DNA of 64,000 nt, from assembly GCF_002266435.3 (NCBI RefSeq), contig NZ_CP029426.2, positions 434,001 through 498,000 of the forward strand. Direction: 5' to 3'. The stretch comes from Bradyrhizobium amphicarpaeae (GTDB taxonomy: Bacteria > Pseudomonadota > Alphaproteobacteria > Rhizobiales > Xanthobacteraceae). The notes under the pieces are model-generated. The model was not told the DNA's origin, made no database searches, and saw only the letters and a list, made by a program, of their open reading frames with translations. Position numbers and translations under genes: made by a program. Positions 36,265 to 44,662 of the stretch are shown in pieces (the stretch's first letter is position 1; each line of letters starts with the position of its first letter).

Positions 36265-36365
36265 TGCTGTTGGTCCTTGTTGCCAGAGAACAGATTGGTG
36301 GGTCGCTGGTTTGTAGCTTTACGCGGGGCGAGGGCCTTGGAAAAGCGTCCAAAATGCAGGTCTGG

Positions 36366-37091
36366 TTATCGCTTGGTCTCGCGGCAGCCGGCGGCTTCCG
36401 CCTCCTCGACCGAGCAGAACCAGCGGGTGCCCTTGCTGATCTTCATCCTGATCTGGGTGTACCAGCGGCTGGTCGGCTGGTGAAAGATGCACTCTCCGGC
36501 GCTGTTGACGTTGCCCTTGATGGTGCAATCCGGGGAGGGCGCGACCGGTCCGGAGGCCGAAGCGAGCAGCACCGCATGCGCTCCGTCGGGCGGCTTGGTG
36601 GCGCCGAGGATGACCGTCTTCTTGTTGCGCACGCGCCAGTCCCACGGTGCGATGAAGGCCCCCTGCCACATTCCGGCCTTGGCTTCGCGCGCGGCCTTTT
36701 CGTCCGCATCATAGTCGTGGGACATGCGGGTGTAGGCCAGTGCCCAGCCGGCGCGCACCAGCCATTTCTGGATGTCCTCGCCGCCGACCTCGCAGCGCGC
36801 CACGGTGCGGCCGCGCCGGTCGATCGAACGGGCATGGCAGACCCAGCTCTTGCCCTCGGCGTATTTGGCGAGCTCGTCGCGCGCTGCGATCCCGCAGGTC
36901 CAGCGCTCGGTCTTGTTGTTGAGGCAGAGCTGGTCGACCGCGGGCGCGTCGATGCCGCCGAGCCGGATCCGCGTGTTGCCGATCACGACGGCATCGCCGG
37001 AGCGAACTTTTGCCGTGCCGGTGATGTCGGCGGCCTCGGCCAGCGAGGGGAGAGCGAGGAGAGACAGCGCAATCAGGACTTTTCGCAACAT
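36366..37091 (-). CDS. Exported thermonuclease-family (SNase-like) protein
   Basis: A signal peptide (MLRKVLIALSLLALPSLAEA) is followed by an SNase-like OB fold (about 22-150): RIRLGGIDAPAVDQLC carries an Arg and Asp, and SIDRRGRTVARCEVGGEDIQKWLVRAGWA continues the family pattern (29 residues at about 90-118). The C-terminal 90 residues carry several cysteines (DCTIKG, GECIFH, FCSVEEAEAAGC). It may be a periplasmic nuclease or an inactive binding protein. ATG 37091; monocistronic, with a repeat upstream. Confidence 0.82.
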   Translation of the reverse strand: MLRKVLIALSLLALPSLAEAADITGTAKVRSGDAVVIGNTRIRLGGIDAPAVDQLCLNNKTERWTCGIAARDELAKYAEGKSWVCHARSIDRRGRTVARCEVGGEDIQKWLVRAGWALAYTRMSHDYDADEKAAREAKAGMWQGAFIAPWDWRVRNKKTVILGATKPPDGAHAVLLASASGPVAPSPDCTIKGNVNSAGECIFHQPTSRWYTQIRMKISKGTRWFCSVEEAEAAGCRETKR

Positions 37092-37215
37092 GCCGGCCCG
37101 CGTGTGATGAAATGATCGATAGAGCGCGTGATTGTGGTCGGCTTTTGGCCGTCGGGCCAGCGTATGCCTAATAGAGAGGCTTTCAACTTCCCGTCATCTT
37201 GCGACGGGTTCTCTG

Positions 37216-37354
37216 CTCGTGTCCCGGACGCGGTGCGGCGTGCAACGCCGCTCCGCAGAGCCGGGACCCAGAAATTCACAGTCACATCTCGCGGAGGCAT
37301 GGGCCCCGGCTCTGCAACGCACCGCTTCGCGCTGCGCTGCGTCCGGGGCACGAG
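37216..37354. repeat. Intergenic palindromic repeat, family D
   Basis: CTCGTGTCCCGGACGCGGTG and GCTGCGTCCGGGGCACGAG with inner GAGCCGGGACCC and GGGCCCCGGCTC arms; the same family as 34949-35069. It fills the gap between the thermonuclease-like gene and the 575-aa gene. Confidence 0.75.
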
Positions 37355-37367
37355 TCCCTCGGCAAGA

Positions 37368-39095
37368 TCACCCCCGCGCCATCGCCCGCTTGGCCAATGC
37401 CAGGCCCATCAGCACGAACGCGGACGTCACCTCGGGACCGCCCACCAGAATCCGCGTCGGCGTCTTCATCTTGTTCCACTCATAGGCGCGGAACGGGCCG
37501 CGGCGGCCGCCTTCGCCGATGGCGCCGACGATCACGTTCAGCGCGGGTGCAAAGGCGCGCGGGTCGGCGCCGAGATGGCCGAGCGCGATCAGCGCCAGCG
37601 CCGCGTCGAACACGTTCATCTCGGCGGCCATCAGCTCGCCCTTGACGTAGGACAGCACGCGGTGGCGGATGAAGTCGAAATCGCCATTGGGGTCGATCGC
37701 GGCCTGCGCGGCAAGCGGCAGCGCCAGGAAGGCCGCATAGCAGCGGCCGAAATAGGCGCTGTAGAGTTCCGGCAGGTAATAGATGTGCGAGCGCGGATTG
37801 GCGAAGGCGCCGCTCGCCGCCAGCCGCTTCTGGAAGCCGATGATGCGGTGCACCGTCGCGAGCCGCGCCGGCGTCTCCAGGATCTTCCAGCGCGCCAGAT
37901 TGCGGAAGCTCACTTCGAGAATGTCGAGATTGAGCGTCGGATCGAGATCGTTGCCGTAGGGCCGCTCGCCGGCGAGGTTGTCGATCCAGGTCGCAACCCC
38001 GCCCTCGTAGTCGATATTGTCGTTGATGGGCACGGTTACGCGCGGTTCGTTGACGCCGGCGCGCACCTGGTAGCCGGCGTAGAAATCCAGCAGCGGCTGA
38101 TCGATGATCGGATCGGTGCAGCCGGCCTGCGTCGCCGCCGAGATCGAGCAGGCCGTGGTGTCGCAATCCGGCACGTAGATGCCGAAGCCGAGGTCCTGCT
38201 TGATCTGCGCGAAGTAGCGGGAAAAGCGCGGATGCGGCGGAGGCGCCAGCGCGGTGACGACGTTGAAGCGCGCGCCGTCGATGCCCTCGACCTCCTCGCG
38301 GCTGATGTTGACGCAGAAATCCACCATGTCGGCGATGGCGCGCTCGGCCGCGACCTTGTCGGCCGGCGAGGCGAGCCCGGTCTCGCCATAGCTCAGCAGC
38401 GCCTCGATGAAGAACGCATCGTAATAGGCCGAGCGGTGCCGGATCTGCACCGGCTCCCACATCGGCTCGGCGATCCCTCGCCAGGGTGGATTGACCACGG
38501 CACGCGCGGGCGAGCGCGCGATGAAGACACGGGCGAGGTTGAACAGCAGCGAGGAATTCTTGTAGCCGCGGGCGTTCAGACCTGTGAGCGCCATGATCAG
38601 CTCGCGGCCGCGGAAATCCGGATCGCCGATCAGGTTGAAGGCGGCATAGGTCGGCAGGAAGCCGTTCTTGCGCCAGGAGCCGAGCAGATGCTGCGCGCAG
38701 TCGCGGATCACGCCGTCGATCTGCGCCTGCGGCGGCGCCGAGCTCGTGAACATCGCCGGCGGCGGCTTGGGATGGTCGAGCGCGATGCTGTCGACGAGAT
38801 CGGCGACCGGCTGGCCGACCGCCGCCCAGTCGGGCTCGGCCTCGTCGCGGGCGCGCGCCAGCGCCCCGCGCAACGACGTGAGCCTGGCCTCGTCACGCAG
38901 CTCGGGCAGTCCGGCCCGCCGCAGCAGCACCCGCAGCGCGGGATTGCCGAGCGCGGTCTTGTAGAATTTGGCCAGATGCGGATCGCCGCCGGCCCGGCCC
39001 GACAATACGGGATCGCAGACGTCGTAAAGCGAGGGGCCGTCCTTCCGCGCGGTCAGCGCCCGGCAGGCGGCGCCGGCAAAATAATGAAAGCTCAT
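37368..39095 (-). CDS. Conserved hypothetical protein, 575 aa
   Basis: I do not recognise the family. The protein is largely helical, soluble, without a signal peptide, and rich in aromatic segments (FHYFAGAACRAL, RHRSAYYDAFFIEALLSYGE, HIYYLPELYSAYFGRCYAAF). The repeated helical pairs could form an alpha/alpha toroid as in glycan-active enzymes, but no catalytic motif is clear. ATG 39095 (AGG at 6 nt) is preferred over an upstream start at 39146. Third-position GC is high along the whole length, supporting a real gene. Confidence 0.75.
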   Translation of the reverse strand: MSFHYFAGAACRALTARKDGPSLYDVCDPVLSGRAGGDPHLAKFYKTALGNPALRVLLRRAGLPELRDEARLTSLRGALARARDEAEPDWAAVGQPVADLVDSIALDHPKPPPAMFTSSAPPQAQIDGVIRDCAQHLLGSWRKNGFLPTYAAFNLIGDPDFRGRELIMALTGLNARGYKNSSLLFNLARVFIARSPARAVVNPPWRGIAEPMWEPVQIRHRSAYYDAFFIEALLSYGETGLASPADKVAAERAIADMVDFCVNISREEVEGIDGARFNVVTALAPPPHPRFSRYFAQIKQDLGFGIYVPDCDTTACSISAATQAGCTDPIIDQPLLDFYAGYQVRAGVNEPRVTVPINDNIDYEGGVATWIDNLAGERPYGNDLDPTLNLDILEVSFRNLARWKILETPARLATVHRIIGFQKRLAASGAFANPRSHIYYLPELYSAYFGRCYAAFLALPLAAQAAIDPNGDFDFIRHRVLSYVKGELMAAEMNVFDAALALIALGHLGADPRAFAPALNVIVGAIGEGGRRGPFRAYEWNKMKTPTRILVGGPEVTSAFVLMGLALAKRAMARG

Positions 39096-39515
39096 GAAAT
39101 ACCTGGTCGCGGGGCCTTGGTCGGGGGTCGGCCGGCACGCTCCCATCGGCGCGCCGCCCCCTGCAAGTCGTTGAAAAGGCTACCCGGATTCGCAGGAAAT
39201 ACAAATGTGACGGAGATCATGGAAAAATGCGGCATGAGGACTGCATGATCGACCCCGGAATGCTACGGGAAAGCCAGGAAATCCAGAAATTTATCGGAGA
39301 AATTAACGAGCATCGTCAGTAGCTTAGCTCAAATTTTGGGCAATCTATTGCCCGCCACCCTATATCCGGTTAAAGGTTTGTTTGGTGCGGCGCCGCAAAT
39401 TGCGCGCAATTCGGGGGCACATCCCCGGCCAATCCCTCAAACCTAAAGACGCTATCGCGCTACTCAAACAGTGTGCGCGCGCTTGGCTGGTCTTTGGCAC
39501 AGGAAACGAACCGAG
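39096..39515. other. Divergent intergenic region, 420 bp, with an inverted repeat
   Basis: This gap is more AT-rich than its flanks and lies between divergent genes. GGGCAATCTATTGCCC (39338-39353) is a perfect 7-bp inverted repeat with a 2-bp centre, a plausible operator. ATG 39245, with GAGG 6 nt upstream, opens a 25-codon frame (ends 39322) that might be a leader peptide or chance. Confidence 0.4.
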
Positions 39516-40364
39516 ATGAATGTAAAGCAGCTCGACCTTTCCCGGCGCACCATCGCGTTGGCCGCCGCCCTGATCGGCACGGTCTCGCTGGTGATCGGCG
39601 CTCATGCTGCTCTCAACATGCGCGCGATCGATGCTGCCAAGGCCGTCTCCACCGACCAGATCACCGGCTCGATCGGCCAGACCTCGCGCCTCGCTTTGGT
39701 CATCGGCAATGGACATTATCCCGACGCCAGCGCGCCGCTGACGCAGTCGATCAACGACGCCCGTGCGCTGTCCTCGTCCCTGCGCAAGAACGGTTTTGAC
39801 GTCGACATGGTGGAAGACGCGACCAAGGACGACATGGTCCGCGCCGTCAACCGCCTGAAGTCCCGGATCAAGCGCGACACCGTCGTCATGCTGTTCTTCG
39901 GCGGCTACGGCGTGCAGGCCGGACGCGAGAGCTACATGCTGCCGGTCGATGCCGTGATCTGGAAGGAAAGCGACGTCCGCCGCCAGGGCGTCTCGATCGA
40001 TGGCGTGATTGACATGATGAAGGAGCAGGGCGCCAAGGCCAAGCTCGTCGTCGTCGATGCCTCCCGCCGTAACCCTTACGAGCGCCGCTTCCGCTCCTAC
40101 AGCCACGGCCTCGCGCCGATCAGCGCGTCCGACAATGCGCTGATCCTCTCCTCGGCCTCGCCCGGCAAGGTCGTCGACGACGGCAAGGGCGAGCACAGCG
40201 TGCTGGTCAGCGAGTTCCTGAACAACCTCAGTGCGAAGGGCAGCGCCGAAAGCGTCTTCAACAAGACCCGCGTCGCCATCTCCCGCGCCAGCGAAGGCGA
40301 TCAGGTCCCGACCGTGTCCTCCTCGCTGCTCGAAGACGTCCATTTCGACGCAGCCGGCGGCTAG
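39516..40364 (+). CDS. Membrane-anchored caspase-fold protein lacking catalytic residues
   Basis: The 282 residues contain one TM helix (about 12-33) and a peptidase C14 (caspase/metacaspase) domain from about 58: RLALVIGNGHYPDASAPL, then NDARALSSSLRKNGF. The histidine of the normal GHG motif is Tyr131 (LFFGGYGVQ) and the cysteine of the DAC motif is Ser183 (VVVDASRRNP). It should therefore be inactive as a cysteine protease and may act as a scaffold or decoy. ATG 39516 (AGGAAACG upstream) is followed by a hydrophobic segment. It is monocistronic, with a palindromic repeat downstream. Confidence 0.82.
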   Translation: MNVKQLDLSRRTIALAAALIGTVSLVIGAHAALNMRAIDAAKAVSTDQITGSIGQTSRLALVIGNGHYPDASAPLTQSINDARALSSSLRKNGFDVDMVEDATKDDMVRAVNRLKSRIKRDTVVMLFFGGYGVQAGRESYMLPVDAVIWKESDVRRQGVSIDGVIDMMKEQGAKAKLVVVDASRRNPYERRFRSYSHGLAPISASDNALILSSASPGKVVDDGKGEHSVLVSEFLNNLSAKGSAESVFNKTRVAISRASEGDQVPTVSSSLLEDVHFDAAGG

Positions 40365-40379
40365 GTCTTCCGAAGAATG

Positions 40380-40473
40380 TAGGGTGGATTAGCCGAAGAC
40401 GTAATCCACCGCTTTTCTGTCGTCAGCGCTGAAAGCAAAGAGGCGGGTTACGCCTTCGGCTAACCCGCCCTAC
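40380..40473. repeat. Intergenic palindromic repeat, family E (GTAGGGTGGATTAGC type)
   Basis: TAGGGTGGATTAGCCGAAGA and TTCGGCTAACCCGCCCTA are the arms; GTAATCCACC and GGTTACGCC pair inward. It lies between the convergent caspase-like and HlyD-type genes. The style is common in Bradyrhizobium-like genomes. Confidence 0.7.
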
Positions 40474-40497
40474 GATTATGCGCTCTGACAGCTAGGA

Positions 40498-41385
40498 CTA
40501 CTTCGCCGCTTCCGCGGCCATCACCGGGCGCACCGGGTCGCCTTCGCGCAGCAGCGCACCGGCGCGGGCGACGACGACGTCGCCTTCGTTGAGGCCGTCG
40601 CGGACCTCGATATTGCCGCCCGACATCAACCCGACCTCGACACGCTTGGTCTCGACGCGGTTGCGGCGGATCACCTGCACCACGGTGCCGGCCGACGAAT
40701 ATTGCACTGATGTCAGAGGCACCGCGACGTTGCAGCTCTGCCCGGTCTTGATCAGCGCGCGTCCGCTCGCTTTCAGCAGCAATCGCTTCTGCGAGGAGAT
40801 GCCGATATAGACGATGCCCTGCTGGATGTTCGGCTCGACGGTCGGGCCGATGCGGCGCACCTTGCCGTCGATGTCGCCCGCGCCTGCGATCCGCACGGTC
40901 GCCGGCTGATTGACGGCGAGCTTGCGCATATCGTTGGTCGCCACCAGACCGACGAGATCGTATTCGCTGCGCGCCACGATCGTGAACAGGGCCTCGCCTT
41001 TGGCCGAGGCGAAATTGCCGATCTGGGCGGTCGAGGTCGCGATCACGCCCGCCACCGGAGCGGCGACCTGCAGCGTGCCACCCTCGGGAAGCGCCAGCCG
41101 CGCCAGCACCTGGCCGGCGGTGGTGGTGTCGCCGGCTTCCGCCAGCACGTCTGTGACCTTCAGGCCCGGACGTTCGGGCCGCACCGACGTCTCCTCCCGC
41201 GCGATGATCGTGCCGGTGGCCTCGACGATGTCGGAGAAACAGGATTTTGCGACTTTCAGCACCGTGACCGCCGGCCCCTTGGGCGCGTCGTCATCGGCTC
41301 CGGCCGGAGAGCCACCGAGGATGACCATACCGGCGATGGCTGCGGGACACAGGCTTCGAGCAACGGCGCGGGGCAAATGACGCAT
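40498..41385 (-). CDS. Periplasmic adaptor (HlyD/RND membrane-fusion) protein
   Basis: This protein would bridge an inner-membrane pump and an outer-membrane channel. A signal peptide (ends near GGSPAGA) is followed by a biotinyl-lipoyl-like domain (LKVTDVLAEAGDTTTAGQVL, LQVAAPVAGVIATSTAQIGN) and beta-barrel and membrane-proximal parts (VEVGLMSGGNIEVRDGLNEG). The alpha-hairpin is very short or absent. No pump or channel gene lies beside it. ATG 41385 is chosen because the signal peptide begins there. It is divergent from the PAS gene. Confidence 0.8.
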   Translation of the reverse strand: MRHLPRAVARSLCPAAIAGMVILGGSPAGADDDAPKGPAVTVLKVAKSCFSDIVEATGTIIAREETSVRPERPGLKVTDVLAEAGDTTTAGQVLARLALPEGGTLQVAAPVAGVIATSTAQIGNFASAKGEALFTIVARSEYDLVGLVATNDMRKLAVNQPATVRIAGAGDIDGKVRRIGPTVEPNIQQGIVYIGISSQKRLLLKASGRALIKTGQSCNVAVPLTSVQYSSAGTVVQVIRRNRVETKRVEVGLMSGGNIEVRDGLNEGDVVVARAGALLREGDPVRPVMAAEAAK

Positions 41386-41673
41386 CGGAAATTCCACGGG
41401 TTCTATGCCTCCAGTCGATAGCAGATGGCAGGGCTGCGGACTATGGCAGCGTTGCCCCAAAAAGGAAGGCCACACCGCCGCAGGTCGTCGCAGCAAGTCT
41501 TTGATGAGTCGCGCGAATGGAGAACAGGTTCGCTTTCCCGGGCGGTGCACCGCGGCCGGCACTACTCCCAAAGTGCCGTAGCTCACGGCCTTCTCATCTG
41601 CCCGGGTCGCCTGTATTGAACTAGGATCAGGAAGACGCGGCATCGCAGTCGCACAACTTATGGTCGTGATGGG

Positions 41674-42285
41674 ATGCAACGGTTCGTTTGTGAGCAGAAT
41701 ATCGTTCATTTCGAGCGGCTGCTCAACGAAACGGCCGACCCGACGGTGCAGAGCACCGTGCGCGCGTTGCTGGCGTCGGCCAAGCGCCAGTTGGCGCTGC
41801 TGAACTCGGCGGCATCAGGGGCCGATGCGACGCCGTTGGAACAGCGTCGGCGTCACCACGGAGACGCTGACACGATCCGGCGGCAATTCCAGCCCGAATT
41901 CGATACCTCACCGCATCCTTACATGCTGCTGGACCCCGGGCCGGGCCTTGTCATCGTCGACATCAACGCTGCCTACGCCACGGCCACGCTGACCAACCGG
42001 GCGGATGTCGTCGGCCGGTCACTGTTCGAGATATTTCCTGATAATCCCGACGAGCCGCTCGCCGATGGCGTCAGCAATCTCTACAGCAGCCTGAGGATCG
42101 TCGGGGAAACCGGGCAGGCGCATGCCATGGCGATCCAGCGCTACGACATCCGCAATCCCGACGGCGTCTTCGTCGAGCGCCATTGGCAGCCGATCAACTC
42201 GCCGATCCACGACACCGCGGGCCATCTGGTCTACCTGCTGCACCATGTCGAGGACGTCACGGCACAGGTCACGGCGCGGACGTAA
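41674..42285 (+). CDS. PAS-domain protein without output domain
   Basis: The 203 residues have an N-terminal helical region (about 8-60, with VHFERLLNETADPTVQS, typical of short sensory proteins) and a PAS fold (about 75-195: YMLLDPGPGLVIVDINAAY, VGRSLFEIFPDN, VYLLHHVEDVTAQ). No kinase, GGDEF or DNA-binding domain follows, so it must act through a partner. ATG 41674 has no strong Shine-Dalgarno. It is divergent from the adaptor gene. Confidence 0.8.
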   Translation: MQRFVCEQNIVHFERLLNETADPTVQSTVRALLASAKRQLALLNSAASGADATPLEQRRRHHGDADTIRRQFQPEFDTSPHPYMLLDPGPGLVIVDINAAYATATLTNRADVVGRSLFEIFPDNPDEPLADGVSNLYSSLRIVGETGQAHAMAIQRYDIRNPDGVFVERHWQPINSPIHDTAGHLVYLLHHVEDVTAQVTART

Positions 42286-42292
42286 ACGATCG

Positions 42293-42472
42293 TCAGCGGC
42301 CGCGATCACCCAGCAGCTTGCCGGTGGCCCGATCAATCAAATGCAGGCGTGTGCAGGCCGGACAGGACACCGACACATGCGTGCGGTCGCCCGGCTCGTC
42401 GCCGAGCCGATGCTGCACATTCATCCCTGTCTGCGGGCATTTGAAGACGATCTGACGGTCCATGACCGACAT
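42293..42472 (-). CDS. Small zinc-ribbon-like protein, 59 aa
   Basis: A short frame encodes MSVMDRQIVFKCPQTGMNV near its start and SVSCPACTRLHLIDR near its end. The paired Cys motifs (FKCP and CPAC) with a following His suggest a one-zinc ribbon, and third positions are mostly G or C. It lies 72 bp after the lactonase-type gene on the same strand and 7 bp from the convergent PAS gene. ATG 42472 or ATG 42463 could be the start. The function is unknown. Confidence 0.65.
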   Translation of the reverse strand: MSVMDRQIVFKCPQTGMNVQHRLGDEPGDRTHVSVSCPACTRLHLIDRATGKLLGDRGR

Positions 42473-42544
42473 ATGACGACAAGGCGCGGTTTCCGAAATT
42501 ACGGATGTTTACGTAGGTCGGCGGCGTGCGTTCCACGGGCCCCC

Positions 42545-43684
42545 TCACGGCAGATTCAAAAACTCCACCCAGTTCGGCTTCTTGCCGGTGGGATAGGATT
42601 TCAGCTTGGCCAGCGCGCCGCTGCTCGGGTCGATCGCATAGACCGTCATGCTGTCGGAGAGCTCGCCGACCGCGGCGAGATAGCGCCCCGTCGGATCGAT
42701 CTGGAAGCCGCGCGGCTGCTTCTCGGTCGGCACGCTGCCGATCGTGGTCAGCCTGCCGCTGGCCGCATCGACCTTGTAGGCGGTGAGCGTGTTGGTGGTG
42801 CGCTCGGAGGCGTAGAGGAAGCGACCGTCCGGAGTGATGTGGATGTCGGCGGCCCAAGCCTTCTTATCAGGCTCTTTTCCGGTGAAGCCTTCTGGCAATG
42901 CGGTGGTGCGCTGGATCTCGTCCCAGGCGCCGCTCCTGGCTTCATAGCTGAACGCGGCGACGTCGCCGTTCAGCTCGTGGACGAGATAGACGAACTTGCC
43001 ATTGGGGTGGAAGACGAAGTGCCGCGGCCCGGATTTCTCCGGCACCTTGTGCGCCGGCGGATCGCTCGGCGTCAGCGTCCCGGTCGTCGCATCGAAGGCA
43101 AAGGCCAGCACCTGGTCGGAGCCGAGATTGGTCGCGAACGCGAAGCGGTTGTCCGGTGAGGGCAGGAAGGCGTGGGCGTTCAGCCCGGTCGGGATCACTT
43201 GCTTCGGCTCGCCGGCGACGCCGTCGGCGGAAAGCGGATTCAGCGCGACCTTGTTGCCGCCATAGGAGGCGCTGAACAGGAATTTTCCGCTGCGGTCGAT
43301 CGCGATGTTCGCCATGCTGTCGGGGAGCGGTCCGTTGCCGACGGGACTGAGCCGGCCCGTCCGGGGATCGATCGCAAAGCTCACCGCGAGGTAGGGCTGC
43401 GAGCGGACGCCGGCAATCAGCACGCGGTGGTCGGGCGTGATCGCGAGCGGCGTCGAGGAGCCGGGCTTGTCGACGCCCTTGAAGGCGGCGGTCTGCACCG
43501 GGGTCATCTCGCCGCGGTCATCCATCTTGAACACGCTGATGTCGTTGCTGTCGGCGTTGCCGACATAGGCGAAGGTTTCGGCCATGCCGGCGCGGACTCC
43601 AGAAACGAGGGCGAGGAAGGCGAGGGTGGTGGCGATCGCAGCGCGTCGCGCCTGGGATGCGATGCGTCGGGCAGGTCTCAACAT
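42545..43684 (-). CDS. Exported seven-bladed beta-propeller, lactonase (YbhE/Pgl)-family
   Basis: A signal peptide (ends near GVRAGMAE) precedes a propeller of repeated blades: ETFAYVGNADSNDISVFKMD, GPRHFVFHPNGKFVYLVHEL, ADIHITPDGRFLYASERTTN, RGFQIDPTGRYLAAVGELSD. The 6-phosphogluconolactonase family shares this fold. Export makes a sugar-phosphate lactonase role doubtful; other exported members hydrolyse other lactones or bind ligands. AGGAGGAG lies 6 nt before ATG 43684. 379 aa. Confidence 0.85.
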   Translation of the reverse strand: MLRPARRIASQARRAAIATTLAFLALVSGVRAGMAETFAYVGNADSNDISVFKMDDRGEMTPVQTAAFKGVDKPGSSTPLAITPDHRVLIAGVRSQPYLAVSFAIDPRTGRLSPVGNGPLPDSMANIAIDRSGKFLFSASYGGNKVALNPLSADGVAGEPKQVIPTGLNAHAFLPSPDNRFAFATNLGSDQVLAFAFDATTGTLTPSDPPAHKVPEKSGPRHFVFHPNGKFVYLVHELNGDVAAFSYEARSGAWDEIQRTTALPEGFTGKEPDKKAWAADIHITPDGRFLYASERTTNTLTAYKVDAASGRLTTIGSVPTEKQPRGFQIDPTGRYLAAVGELSDSMTVYAIDPSSGALAKLKSYPTGKKPNWVEFLNLP

Positions 43685-44252
43685 GGTACTCCTCCTCGCG
43701 GGCCGGGTCGCGGCCTTGTCGTTTTGCTCAAGAGGATAGCGGGCGGCGCGCCGCCGCACCAAATTCCAGTTGGGATCGATCGATGCCGAATCGTATCGGT
43801 CCGCACCGGATGGGCTGCCGCACTGCCGCAGTGCAGGCGGAAAGATGCATTGCGCCGCACTGGCGCGCCGGTCATCCTGCACTGCAAGAGACGGCGATCC
43901 CATGAACCGGTCCAAAGGGCGAAAACAGCCGATGCGGCTTCGAACCAATGCCGCGCAAGCGCATTGAACCGGCATGCCCAGTGAAAACGATCTCGAAGGC
44001 AAGCCCGACATGGGCGGCAAGCATGGCGGTCAGGCCGGCCAGCCCGAGCCGCCGCCGCGCCCGCGTGAAGGCGAGCGCGATGAGGACGTCGTGGCAAAGC
44101 GCCACACCGGCCAAACCGATCGCGCCCCGCCGCCGACCAAACCAAAATAGCGTCTTGCCGCGCGGTCGTGCCGCGCCTCCTGATGGGAACGGCGGCATCG
44201 CCATGCCGTTACCCGTCCCGCAGACGTCAGAGATGGAAACGGAGGCTGGCTC
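43685..44252. other. Gene-poor region with a possible decayed membrane gene
   Basis: No gene is called with confidence. On the minus strand from ATG 44204, a frame reads GLAGVALCHDVLIALAFTRA and AMLAAHVGLAFEIVFTGHAG with high third-position GC, like two TM helices. After about 43960 another frame (RFNALARHWFEAASAVFALW) looks better, as if a frameshift split the gene. It could equally be chance in high-GC DNA. Confidence 0.3.
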
Positions 44253-44375
44253 GTGTTTTGGATCTATTGGGACACCGCCTGGTCGCTGATCATCAGCGGC
44301 ATCTGGGTCGCCACCATCGTCAGCCACCCCGATTCCGAGTTCGTCGAAGTGCAGGCCGCCAGACGGCGGATTTAA
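44253..44375 (+). CDS. Predicted 40-residue membrane peptide
   Basis: GTG 44253 has GGAGG exactly 7 nt upstream. The frame encodes a Trp-rich hydrophobic segment (FWIYWDTAWSLIISGIWVAT) followed by a charged tail ending ARRRI and TAA. It reads like a single-pass membrane small protein. The following 44376-44662 shows no gene I can support. Confidence 0.5.
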   Translation: MFWIYWDTAWSLIISGIWVATIVSHPDSEFVEVQAARRRI

Positions 44376-44662
44376 GTCCCGACCTCTGCAGAGTTTGTCT
44401 CGGCTTAGGTCATGCTGCGCGGCATAAGCAGCGGATCAAGGGGCGGCCGTTGACGTCATACGGCCAGACCATGGTGCGCCCGGCGGGGTTGGCCTCGGTG
44501 TTGCGTAGCGCCCGTCGTCGTGCGCGTGCAATGTTGGCCGATGCCCGCCGGGCGTAGTTCCCGCCCGTCTCAGCGAGGCGATAATTTCTGCTCCGCAGCC
44601 GGGGTTTCAAGCTGCCACCGCTCCAGGTCCGTTAGACAAGTCTGACGGCCAGTCGGTTGATG

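Noticed and set aside
37128..39248. Plus-strand frame of about 700 codons opposite the 575-aa gene
   Set aside because: It runs through a palindromic repeat and shows only Arg/Asp/Gly-rich composition; the minus-strand protein has normal composition.
44410..44610. Minus-strand frame of 66 codons between the 40-aa peptide and doxX
   Set aside because: Arg/Ala-rich, no ribosome-binding site and no motif. It could be real but cannot be supported.
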